Shown here piece after piece: positions 1 to 7,775 of a stretch of 64,000 bases of DNA; the stretch's first letter is position 1; each line of letters opens with the position of its first letter. The notes below the pieces were generated by a model. The model made no database searches and had not been told where the DNA came from. It saw only the letters and a program-made list of their open reading frames with translations. This stretch comes from an uncultured Bacteroidales bacterium (lineage in GTDB: Bacteria > Bacteroidota > Bacteroidia > Bacteroidales > Bacteroidaceae): positions 1-64,000 of the forward strand of contig CALZJF010000007.1 of NCBI GenBank assembly GCA_945787885.1, written 5' to 3'. The translations under genes and the position numbers were made by a program.

Positions 1-51
1 TACGGCACGATAGTCGCAAATACATCGCAAGCTAATTTATAGAACCTACCT
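1..51. repeat. Partial foldback element at the window edge
   Basis: These 51 bases match 22167-22217 at 49 of 51 positions (only positions 6-7 differ). They correspond to the right half of the foldback element at 22026-22262. The rest of this copy lies outside the window on the left. The match includes the segment reading CTAATTTATAGAACCTACCT, which also recurs inverted at 24388-24410. Confidence 0.8.
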
Positions 52-66
52 ATACCTTATAAAACG

Positions 67-104
67 CACGAGGGTGTGTCAAAAGTAACTGATACACCCT
101 CGTG
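67..104. other. Perfect-arm hairpin in non-coding DNA
   Basis: The arm CACGAGGGTGT pairs with ACACCCTCGTG around a short centre, giving a strong stem. A short T run follows on the minus strand only. No gene ends here, so it may be a terminator for a gene outside the window or part of the repeat remnant beside it. Confidence 0.5.
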
Positions 105-139
105 AACAATGATTATGTACCTTTTTCCCACCACCTTAT

Positions 140-160
140 GGTGCGGTGAGACACCGCACC
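140..160. other. Perfect 9-bp palindrome
   Basis: GGTGCGGTG and CACCGCACC are separated by three bases. It lies in the 1-kb non-coding stretch at 1-1025, where I find no convincing gene on either strand. There is no T run, so it is more likely a protein-binding site or repeat relic than a terminator. Confidence 0.4.
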
Positions 161-361
161 TCCTATTCACCGAACTCACGCTACTAAGCCTCCGCAGAGG
201 ATGGAGGGAGAATTTGGTCAGAAGAGAGAGGTATTTTTGTGAGCAGAAAGAAGGCGAGACGGTCGGCGCAGGGAGTTTTTTCCCTTTTGGAGGCTGTAAC
301 ATCACCATTTCGCCCTGCCTTTCGCGATTTTCGAGAGAGGTTTCCAGATTTTCGACATCAT

Positions 362-451
362 ATTTCGTCTCAGCGTGATCACATAGAGGGGGAAAATGAT
401 GACTTTTGGGGGGAAGAATAATCACTTAGAGGGGTGAATATGGCCACTTGA
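362..451 (-). repeat. 22-bp-unit array, copy 1
   Basis: Read on the minus strand it shows three units of 21-22 bp beginning AAGTGGCCATATT, AAGTGATTATTC and AAGTCATCATTTT. It then ends in a box reading CGCTGAGACGAAATATG. The layout matches the loci at 24272, 38588 and 60908. The three-unit TGACCA-like pattern resembles the multiple terminal repeats of IS21-family insertion sequences (inference), but no transposase is nearby. Confidence 0.65.
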
Positions 452-571
452 GAGGCCCATGCACTATAGCTGGGGCGCAAAGCCCAGAACGTCCTACTCG
501 GCGGTGCACTTCCAGCCTGCCCCAAAACAGGGTGTCGGGGTTAAAACAAGGGGAAGAATGAGGTTCAACCC

Positions 572-600
572 TAAGGTAATGATTCTCCATTACCTACTTA
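572..600. repeat. Solo TAAGTAGGTAAT palindrome
   Basis: Read on the minus strand it starts TAAGTAGGTAATGG and closes with CATTACCTTA, a short palindrome. The first twelve bases are the same end sequence as the foldback elements at 22026 and 46483. It may be a deletion derivative of that family. Confidence 0.5.
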
Positions 601-860
601 AATGCGAAGCGTAGCAAGGTAGGCAAACGTGCCGCATGGCGGCGCACTTATCCGCCCTACAACCGTACACATATAATGAACCCATTTTGAACAACCTTCC
701 CCAAAAGGGCAAGACCTCGTAGCCCGATGGTAAACATTTGTCACATAGGGCAAGACAATGATGGCAGAGAGAGCAAACGGAGGAAACATAGTGCAACCCA
801 TGGGAAAGCCCAGTATGGCTGCCCGCTCCCCCGCCGAAGAAGACATGAGCGGACAGTCAG

Positions 861-916
861 AGAAAAGAAAAAATGCGCTTTCCATACGGCCATCGGAAGT
901 CCGTACGGAAAGCGCA
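861..916 (-). terminator. Intrinsic terminator of the 1026-5291 gene
   Basis: The arm TGCGCTTTCC (from 874) pairs with GGAAAGCGCA (to 916), with further pairing inward. On the minus strand the hairpin is followed by a T-rich run (the A-rich stretch at 861-873 on the plus strand). It lies about 110 bases beyond the stop codon at 1026. Confidence 0.75.
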
Positions 917-1025
917 CAATGTCATAGAGATGCAGCCGCAGAGAGAGGACGAGGGAAAGCCCTCTCACGAGGCTTCACGGCTGCGGCGCGCTCCTTCGTG
1001 CGAAGGAACAACGCGCGGGAGGATA

Positions 1026-4000
1026 TTATCGTATCACCTTCTTGCCATCGCAGATGTATGCTCCGCGTTCTGCGGGAGCACGGAGGCGACGTCCGCTGAG
1101 GTCGTAGCAGGGGGCTGCGGTGGCGGTAGCGACGGTGTGCTGAATGCCATCGACAGATTCTACCACGAGTGTGGCATCGAGGATGCCACCACCGTTGGCA
1201 AGAATGCCGTTTGCACCCGTACACGTACCGTCAGCACCCAGCTGACCACCAGGATCAACGCTATTCCAATCGACTTTGAAGCGGATGCGATATTCGCCAG
1301 CCTGAGCGGGAGCGGCGAAAGGTGGGCAGGAGAGCGTGTTGCGGGCATCGCCTGTGATATAGCTGCCTACGGAGTTGTAGCCAGCCGAGTCATTATTGAA
1401 ATCTCCGCTGTAGAAGCTGAAGGTCATGACCTCAGTGTCGCTCTGGTCCGTGCTGCCCTCCTTGAAGGAGAACTGCTTATCGCCGTCGAGGTCGATGAAG
1501 ACATAGCCGTGCATCCAAGTGCCGAGATACCCGAAAGAAACATTCAGCTCCTCGCCCGCCTTGCAGGTGAGCCGCTCGCTGCTCATATCTACATAGGGAC
1601 GGCTCTGCGCGGGGGTCAGCGTCTGCTCGCCATTGGTGGAGCTGATGAGCTTGACGCTCTGGAGAGCGCGGTCAGCGCGGACGGCACTGGCATCCTTGTC
1701 GAAATTCGTAGGATAATCCTCAGGGTCAGGCACAGGGTCTGTGTTTTTCCCAACTGTGAGCACAAAAGTTCCCACTACTTCGGAGCCATCAGTAGCGGCG
1801 GCAGTGATGCAGGCCTGACCTTCTTTTTTTCCGACTACTCGTCCGCCAGACACTTCGGCAACATCGGTGTCATCGCAGCTCCAGAGAATAGCCGGAAACG
1901 TAGGGTTTTGCGGTTCAAGCTCCGCACGGAGCACAAGCGTCTTGCCCACTTCTACCGTGGCTTCGCCCGTCTCTGAAACGACATTCACAGCTGTCACCTT
2001 AACCTGCTCTGTATCTGCACTGATGCCGTCGAAGCAGAAGACGCTGCTGCCAGGGAGCGTGACGTTCAGCGTCTCATCAATGTCGATGGCGTTGCCTTCG
2101 TTCAGACCGGGGAGAGCATCCTGCTCGCCGAACGACTTGCGAAGGACGATGCTGCCGCTGACGTTCTTCGGGATGTTGAGAGCCTCACGCAGAGTAAAGC
2201 TATAATTCTTTGCAGCATTTCCGCCATTGCGGAGTGTGAGGGTGGATTTCTCGCCATTCCATGCAGCCCATCCATAGACGGCAGTCGTAGTGTTATTCCA
2301 TGGATTTCCGCCTACCCAGTGGGCATCGGGGAGGACATCGGCGTTGCGGCGCTGCCACTGTATGCACTCTGCGAGGTCGGCCCAGAGGCGGCCCTGATTG
2401 ATGCTGTTCATCAAAGGATAGTCGTTGTAGAGCTCTACCATGCCCGAACCACAGGCGAAGGCGCAGCGCAGCTCGCGGCGGCAGGCCTCATAGTCCATGT
2501 TCTTGCTCACCTGCCCATAGGAACTGAGGATGAAGCCGTGGGTCATCAGAGTGTTGATGGGGCAGATGGGGGAGTTCGTGACATAGTTCTGATAGACGAG
2601 GCGGTCGCGATAGGTAATCCAGTTTTCGCGGTCGATGCTGTTGTTGCCGATAGTGCCGTAGTCCATCTCCTGCCGCCATGTGGCATCGGTATAGTGATAC
2701 CAGAAGGGGCTGGCCCACGTGCCGACGGTGGTATTGAAGAAGATGTCGGGCCGCAGCTCCTCGCGGACGAAACGCTCCAGACGGATGATGCCCTCAGCAT
2801 CTTCGTTGCCCTTGTCGCCGGGCTTCGGACCCGTGGCGGTGAAGAGGTCAGAGATGCCGTCGAACTTGAAGAAGCGGAAGTCGCCCTGATTCTTCACGAG
2901 ATTTTCAGCAGCTGCCTTGAAGGTGGCATAATAGGCAGGGTTGGAGAGCACCATGCCGCCCTTGTCATTCCAATACTGACGACGATAATCGCCGCTCTTG
3001 CCGTAGCCTCCGACTGGACCGAGCCATGCTCCGACGCCAGCTCCCATCTCAGCGGCGACAGCCGCCATATCGCGCATCTCGTTGGGGAAGGCACTGTGGA
3101 AGGTCCAGGTGCCGTATTCATCCCAACCATCATCGATGACGAAACTGTTGGGCGCGACGCCATAACGGTCGTAGAAGTTCGTCTTCCACTGTTTCAGCAC
3201 GTTGACAACCTGGTCGGATGTCATGTTCTTGGTGGGGTCGGCTGAGTTGTTGCGGTCGATGTTCAGTTCATACCAAGAAATATAGCAGGGGTTCGGACGC
3301 CAAGGCACGGCACGCTCGCGCTCGGAATAGGCGAGGAAGGAGCGGCGCTTCTGCGTCTTATGGATATTATCGTCGGCCTCAGTGCCGTCCTGGGCGACGA
3401 GACCAACGACGGAGGAAATCTTCCACGTCTCGCCGTCGGGGAGCGTGGTGTTGCGGCTCCAGAGGCCCTGAATGCCTACCATATCGGTATTTGCCACAGC
3501 ACCTTCCTTGGGCGAGAAAAGCTTGACGGTCATCGTGCTCGCAGCATCGACGGACTCCGTCTTCTGCTCCACAAAGACGCGGAGGGAGAAGGTGCCGCTA
3601 TAGGGAGCCACGAAGGTGAAGACATTGTTCAGTTTCTGGCCGCCGGAATAGCCGGAATGATAGTCGCTGGCGATGACATCGCCCGTGGCATCGACGAGGT
3701 CGGCACCGCCGAAGTTGAGACGATGGTTTCCGCTCTTGTATTCCACGGTGACTTCCACCTTCTGGCCTTCAACGACGGTGAGGTCCTGCGTGACGGCGAG
3801 GACATCGGGATAGCCTGCTCCGGTGGCTTCCGTGACGCGGGCAGGCAGTTGGTCTTTCTCGACGAGGGTCCAAGCGCCGGGAGTAAGGTTGGACGAAGCC
3901 ACGGATGCTTCTTCCCAGGGATTTTCCGTGCCGCTCACCTCGCCCACGGTGTTGTAGGCCACGGGGTTTTCGAGTCCGGCAAAGATGCGGTTGCTCAGGA

Positions 4001-5291
4001 GGACGGCACCTCGGGTGTTGCCCACGACGGCGGGAGCGGAGCCGGCGGCTTGGGTATCGACGTTATACAGCATCGGGACGACGTTGTACATATCGAGGTC
4101 GCCCTCGGCGGTCAGTTCCATCTCGGTGCGGAGATAATGGCTGCCATCGCGCAGGACGGCCTTCCAGACGATGCGGAGCGTTGCACCCTCATAGCTGTAC
4201 TCATAGCGGGCCACGAGAGCCTTGCCGGCATAATGCTCCGCGCCGCCGACGGCATCGGCCCGGGCTTCGAGGTCGGCCGTCTCCAGGCTGACGAGCGTCA
4301 TGGCAGAGGCGGGGACGTTCGTGCCGCTGCCGAAGGCCACGGTGAAGGGCTCCGTGCCGGCTTCAAGGTTCATGGCCTCAGAGCCGCCGAACCAGAGGCT
4401 GCCGCCCGCCTTGACGAAGGAGGCTGCCAGGACATTGTTGCTCAGCGTGAAGGCATCGCCGCTACGGGTCAGCAGGGCCTCGCCCACTTCTGCCTGCTGC
4501 ACGGGATATACCCACGCGCGGACATAGGGCTGGACGGCGGGCTGTTCAGGAACGTCGGCATAAGCGACGGTGACGGTCTGGGCGGCATCATTGATGGAAA
4601 CGACAGCGAACTGGCCCTCGCGGGAGGGAACATGCACATCGGCACGCTGCAGGGAGGACTCGCAGGTATAGACATCGCCATTCTGATAGCTCTTGCCATC
4701 GATGGTGACGCTGACACCTTCGGGGAGGACGAGGGTGTAGTTATAGACGACGAAGGGGACTTCTTCAAACGCCCACTTGCTGCCGCTGTCCTTCGAGCCC
4801 GATTCTTCCCAGAGGCCGAGACTGACATCGCCATCGAGGGGATTGTCGGCACCGATACCACGGAACCAGTTGAGATACTTCGAGGGGTTGCCCGCGGAGG
4901 TAAGGGGCTGGATTTCCCAATAGTCTCCGCTGAAATTCGTCATGCGGAAGCAGGAGGCCTCGACACTGGTGGCGACGAGCTTCACGAAGCCCGTGCAGTT
5001 GGGATAGGCGGAGGCCTTATCATAGCTCAGCCATTTCTTGGCCTTATAGCTATAGATATAATAGGAGTTGGCCATGCCATCGGCATCGTAGAAGGCGAAG
5101 AGACCAAAGTTTTCCTTGGTCTGAGTGGGCGCGGTGAGGGCGTTGGCGTAATAATTGTTGCCGCTCACCATGTAAAACAGGTGGTCTGGCCGCCCCACAT
5201 CAGGAGGGGTGGTGGAGACGATATCCTGCGACGCCATTAGCTGCAGCAAGGAACATACAGCTAAGAGAAGGAGTGTGAAGGATTTTTTCAT
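1026..5291 (-). CDS. Secreted multidomain clan GH-D-like glycoside hydrolase
   Basis: The protein has 1421 residues. A signal peptide covers about 1-21 (MKKSFTLLLLAVC...). It is followed by a ricin- or lectin-like N-terminal region (about 25-175), a beta-supersandwich region (about 250-450), an inserted beta-sandwich (about 460-600) and a TIM-barrel catalytic region (about 610-1000). The barrel shows IDDGW (D720, D721), KFDG (D811, nucleophile candidate) and EMDYGT (D877, acid/base candidate), as in GH27/GH36 enzymes. A Big_2-like domain (about 1100-1187) and a GEVED-like domain (about 1200-1345) follow. The last residues (YDLSGRRL...GAYICDGKKVIR) look like a short type IX sorting tail. An alpha-galactosidase-like role is inferred; the substrate is unknown. 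The gene stands alone, with a terminator at 861-916. Confidence 0.75.
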   Translation of the reverse strand: MKKSFTLLLLAVCSLLQLMASQDIVSTTPPDVGRPDHLFYMVSGNNYYANALTAPTQTKENFGLFAFYDADGMANSYYIYSYKAKKWLSYDKASAYPNCTGFVKLVATSVEASCFRMTNFSGDYWEIQPLTSAGNPSKYLNWFRGIGADNPLDGDVSLGLWEESGSKDSGSKWAFEEVPFVVYNYTLVLPEGVSVTIDGKSYQNGDVYTCESSLQRADVHVPSREGQFAVVSINDAAQTVTVAYADVPEQPAVQPYVRAWVYPVQQAEVGEALLTRSGDAFTLSNNVLAASFVKAGGSLWFGGSEAMNLEAGTEPFTVAFGSGTNVPASAMTLVSLETADLEARADAVGGAEHYAGKALVARYEYSYEGATLRIVWKAVLRDGSHYLRTEMELTAEGDLDMYNVVPMLYNVDTQAAGSAPAVVGNTRGAVLLSNRIFAGLENPVAYNTVGEVSGTENPWEEASVASSNLTPGAWTLVEKDQLPARVTEATGAGYPDVLAVTQDLTVVEGQKVEVTVEYKSGNHRLNFGGADLVDATGDVIASDYHSGYSGGQKLNNVFTFVAPYSGTFSLRVFVEQKTESVDAASTMTVKLFSPKEGAVANTDMVGIQGLWSRNTTLPDGETWKISSVVGLVAQDGTEADDNIHKTQKRRSFLAYSERERAVPWRPNPCYISWYELNIDRNNSADPTKNMTSDQVVNVLKQWKTNFYDRYGVAPNSFVIDDGWDEYGTWTFHSAFPNEMRDMAAVAAEMGAGVGAWLGPVGGYGKSGDYRRQYWNDKGGMVLSNPAYYATFKAAAENLVKNQGDFRFFKFDGISDLFTATGPKPGDKGNEDAEGIIRLERFVREELRPDIFFNTTVGTWASPFWYHYTDATWRQEMDYGTIGNNSIDRENWITYRDRLVYQNYVTNSPICPINTLMTHGFILSSYGQVSKNMDYEACRRELRCAFACGSGMVELYNDYPLMNSINQGRLWADLAECIQWQRRNADVLPDAHWVGGNPWNNTTTAVYGWAAWNGEKSTLTLRNGGNAAKNYSFTLREALNIPKNVSGSIVLRKSFGEQDALPGLNEGNAIDIDETLNVTLPGSSVFCFDGISADTEQVKVTAVNVVSETGEATVEVGKTLVLRAELEPQNPTFPAILWSCDDTDVAEVSGGRVVGKKEGQACITAAATDGSEVVGTFVLTVGKNTDPVPDPEDYPTNFDKDASAVRADRALQSVKLISSTNGEQTLTPAQSRPYVDMSSERLTCKAGEELNVSFGYLGTWMHGYVFIDLDGDKQFSFKEGSTDQSDTEVMTFSFYSGDFNNDSAGYNSVGSYITGDARNTLSCPPFAAPAQAGEYRIRFKVDWNSVDPGGQLGADGTCTGANGILANGGGILDATLVVESVDGIQHTVATATAAPCYDLSGRRLRAPAERGAYICDGKKVIR

Positions 5292-5356
5292 GAAAGATTT
5301 AGGATTAAATAGTGTTTATATAGTATGTTTTATAAGATTCTATGATGCGAAAATAC

Positions 5357-5390
5357 ACAAAAAAAGAGGAGACAATCGCTATCTCCTCTT
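5357..5390 (-). terminator. Intrinsic terminator of the 5462-6829 gene
   Basis: AAGAGGAGA (5364-5372) pairs perfectly with TCTCCTCTT (5382-5390). On the minus strand the stem runs into a stretch of seven or more T. It closes the phosphatase gene and separates it from the glycosidase gene at 1026-5291. Confidence 0.8.
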
Positions 5391-5461
5391 AAAACGCAGT
5401 TTTTCCGCCCGATGGTGTTGAATTTGCCAATTACGTGGGGGTCAGATTACAAAAAAAGTGG

Positions 5462-6829
5462 TCACAATGCAGGGTGTGGCCTACGGCCGTCCTGAGCATC
5501 CACAGCTGTGCGGTCAATCATAATACGGCGGAACTGCTCCACCTGTTCGGCAGAAACGCCGCAGACATTTACCCAGAAATATTCAAACTTATCGCGGAGC
5601 GTCGCGCCGGGATAGCTCTTGATGGTGGCCATCATGCCCTCGAAATCGTAGTCGGGGACGACGTACTTCTCATTGCGGGTGCGCGTGCCATTGGGGCCGC
5701 AGAACGAACTTATCTCATAGTCTAAACACAGATTGTTCTCGCTGACGCCGAGCACGCCTTCCAAGAGCACCGAGAGCGTGCCGACGCGGTCGCAGCCGCG
5801 GGAGCAATGATAGAAGACATTTTTGCCTGCCAGAACATTGCCGACGGTATATTGCCATTCGAGACGCATGATTTGAGGCTTGTCGAAAATCTGGGTGTAG
5901 GCCATCGAGCCATAGTTGATAATCTGATAGGCCACATCGTCGCCCAAGCGCGAATAGGCGTAGTCTTTGTTGTTATCGTTGGCCTCCGTGATGCCCCGGA
6001 GGTCAAATTCTACATGGAGGTCCAAGGCCCGCATACGCTGCACATCGGCAGGAGTGATGAATGTCTTGCCAGCCGTGTGGAGTTTTGAGCCGCGGAAAAG
6101 ACGGCCGTAGCGCAGACGCCCGCCATCCTCAACGGGCCAGCCGCCGATGTCGCGTACATTATCTACGCTTTCCAGATATATCAACCGCACCTGGCCTTCG
6201 ACGAGAGCCTGACCCTGCTGCAAAATCTGTCCATCAGAGAGACGGCGGATGCGATAGCGAAGGGTGTCGCGGGGGATGGCGGTTCGGAGAACGGCACTGT
6301 CAGCCTCAATGGGGCAGACTTCGGCGTGGCTGAAATCGTCTGTCCGCGAGACGAGGAGCTCGCAGGGGGGAAACTCCCGCGAGGGGAGACCTTTCGTAAA
6401 TTCCTTCAGGCGAAAGACGTAGGGGCGGGGATAGTCGAAACGGCCTTTCTCGGCAGGGACGTAATCTTTCACTACGCTGTAGGAATAATCATCGGGGTCG
6501 TACTGCGTCTCGCGGATGAAGCGCGTGAGGTATTCGGGCTCGACGCTCTGCTGGAAAAATGCGAGAGGTATCTGCGCCTGATGGATGGCCATGTTCATCA
6601 CATCCGTGCCTACGAAATGGCTGCTGCCACCCTGCTGAAAACGGACCGTCACGCCTGCGCCTCCGGGGGCTATCTGCACCTGCTCCACCTGTTCGGCACG
6701 CACTTTCAGGGCCAGACTGTCGTGAGCATTGACACTGAAATGCTGAAACTGCGCGTGCAACGATGTGGGAGCGAGGAGGGAGAGGAAGAGGAGAAGGGCG
6801 AGCAATAGAGAATGCTGATGCTTATACAT
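5462..6829 (-). CDS. Secreted tyrosine-phosphatase-like protein
   Basis: The protein has 455 residues with a signal peptide (about 1-26, ending LHAQ). Residues about 215-455 match the bacterial tyrosine/lipid phosphatase family (Y_phosphatase3). Signs are NVRDIGG, the RLFRGSKL region, and the CX5R P-loop HCSRGCDRVGT with C342 as nucleophile and R348 for phosphate binding. The N-terminal 190 residues are a beta-rich region without a clear family. Export suggests it acts on phosphorylated proteins, lipids or sugars in the periplasm or outside the cell. The gene is monocistronic, with its own terminator at 5357-5390 and a TAAATTTG promoter box at 6924-6931. Confidence 0.8.
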   Translation of the reverse strand: MYKHQHSLLLALLLFLSLLAPTSLHAQFQHFSVNAHDSLALKVRAEQVEQVQIAPGGAGVTVRFQQGGSSHFVGTDVMNMAIHQAQIPLAFFQQSVEPEYLTRFIRETQYDPDDYSYSVVKDYVPAEKGRFDYPRPYVFRLKEFTKGLPSREFPPCELLVSRTDDFSHAEVCPIEADSAVLRTAIPRDTLRYRIRRLSDGQILQQGQALVEGQVRLIYLESVDNVRDIGGWPVEDGGRLRYGRLFRGSKLHTAGKTFITPADVQRMRALDLHVEFDLRGITEANDNNKDYAYSRLGDDVAYQIINYGSMAYTQIFDKPQIMRLEWQYTVGNVLAGKNVFYHCSRGCDRVGTLSVLLEGVLGVSENNLCLDYEISSFCGPNGTRTRNEKYVVPDYDFEGMMATIKSYPGATLRDKFEYFWVNVCGVSAEQVEQFRRIMIDRTAVDAQDGRRPHPAL

Positions 6830-6923
6830 ATTATAATATTGTCGGTATATTTTATCGCTAATAAAGGGGGAAAGGCGACAGCAAAAGGTAAAGCCCTGCT
6901 TGGGACCCGATGCCGAGCCGCAG

Positions 6924-6931
6924 CAAATTTA
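6924..6931 (-). promoter_or_regulatory. TAnnTTTG -7 box for the phosphatase gene
   Basis: On the minus strand this reads TAAATTTG, matching the Bacteroidota -7 consensus TAnnTTTG. It predicts a start of transcription near 6917 and a leader of about 90 bases. No well-spaced -33 TTTG was found. Confidence 0.45.
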
Positions 6932-7157
6932 CAACATTTCTGCATAGGAAACATACCACAAATGCCCATTTTGTGTATTTTTTTGACATTATTCCTCCAT
7001 ACAACTGCTGAGATACACAATAAACGACGTTACTTTGCGTTCTTACTTTTGACGTAGTTTCTGCTTTTTCGGCATGTTTTTGCCCTCAAAAGCATTCCGA
7101 CGCCCCCGCTACTCTCCCCCACCCTCTTTTCCCTTCTTTAGCCATAAAGAAAGAATC

Positions 7158-7769
7158 ATGATAGCACATATAAAAGGATATGTAGATGAGCTCACCCCCA
7201 CTTCTGCCGTCATCGAAGCGTGCGGTGTAGGCTATGAGCTGACCATCTCGCTCAACACCTTCACCGCCCTTCAAGGTAAGGAGACGGCAAAGGTGTATGT
7301 ATGTGAGGTGCTCCGCGAGGACACCCACGACCTCTTCGGATTCTTCACCCGCGAGGAGCGCGCGCTCTTCGAAGCCCTCATCAGCGTGAACGGCATCGGC
7401 GGACAGACGGCACGCATGATTCTCAGCGCATTCAGCCCTGCGGAGCTGGCTGACATCATCCAAAATGAGCAGACTGCGATGCTGAAAAGCGTGAAAGGCA
7501 TCGGGCCGAAGGCAGCAGCGCGCATTGTGCTCGACCTGAAAGACAAGGTGGGGCAACTGCTGGCAGGCGGAGTCATTGATGTGGCTCCCGCGCAGGGCGG
7601 CCATATTGCTGCTGCCGACCGCGAGCAGGCGGAGGAGGCCATCGGCGCACTGACGATTCTGGGATTCCAGCCTGCCGCCGTGAGAAAGGCGGTGGCAAAC
7701 ATCGTCAAAGAACAGCCGGGCATTGCCGTACAACAAATCATTAAGACCGCACTAAAAGTGCTTAAATAA
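7158..7769 (+). CDS. ruvA: Holliday junction branch migration protein RuvA
   Basis: The protein has 203 residues, the usual RuvA length. RuvA tetramers bind Holliday junctions and load the RuvB motor. The start is the ATG at 7158 (MIAHIKGYVDE), not the in-frame ATG at 7074, because homology begins with MI-xx-I-G. An OB-fold covers residues 1-65. Two helix-hairpin-helix motifs follow (INGIGGQTA and VKGIGPKAA), and the C-terminal domain III (about 155-203) contacts RuvB. sprA begins six bases after the stop, a ruvA-sprA order common in Bacteroidota, so the two are probably co-transcribed. Confidence 0.95.
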   Translation: MIAHIKGYVDELTPTSAVIEACGVGYELTISLNTFTALQGKETAKVYVCEVLREDTHDLFGFFTREERALFEALISVNGIGGQTARMILSAFSPAELADIIQNEQTAMLKSVKGIGPKAAARIVLDLKDKVGQLLAGGVIDVAPAQGGHIAAADREQAEEAIGALTILGFQPAAVRKAVANIVKEQPGIAVQQIIKTALKVLK

Positions 7770-7775
7770 TCATAT

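Noticed and set aside
57..1099. Several short open frames in the left 1 kb
   Set aside because: They overlap hairpins and repeat arrays, have no motifs, no promoter-leader logic and no consistent codon use.
3360..5240. Long open frame on the plus strand opposite the 1421-residue glycosidase
   Set aside because: Its translation is low-complexity and without domain motifs, while the minus strand has a signal peptide, catalytic motifs and a terminator. It is a composition-driven mirror frame.
7074..7157. Longer RuvA start at 7074
   Set aside because: It adds 28 residues rich in Pro/Ser/Phe that no RuvA has; MIAHIKGYV at 7158 is the family start.
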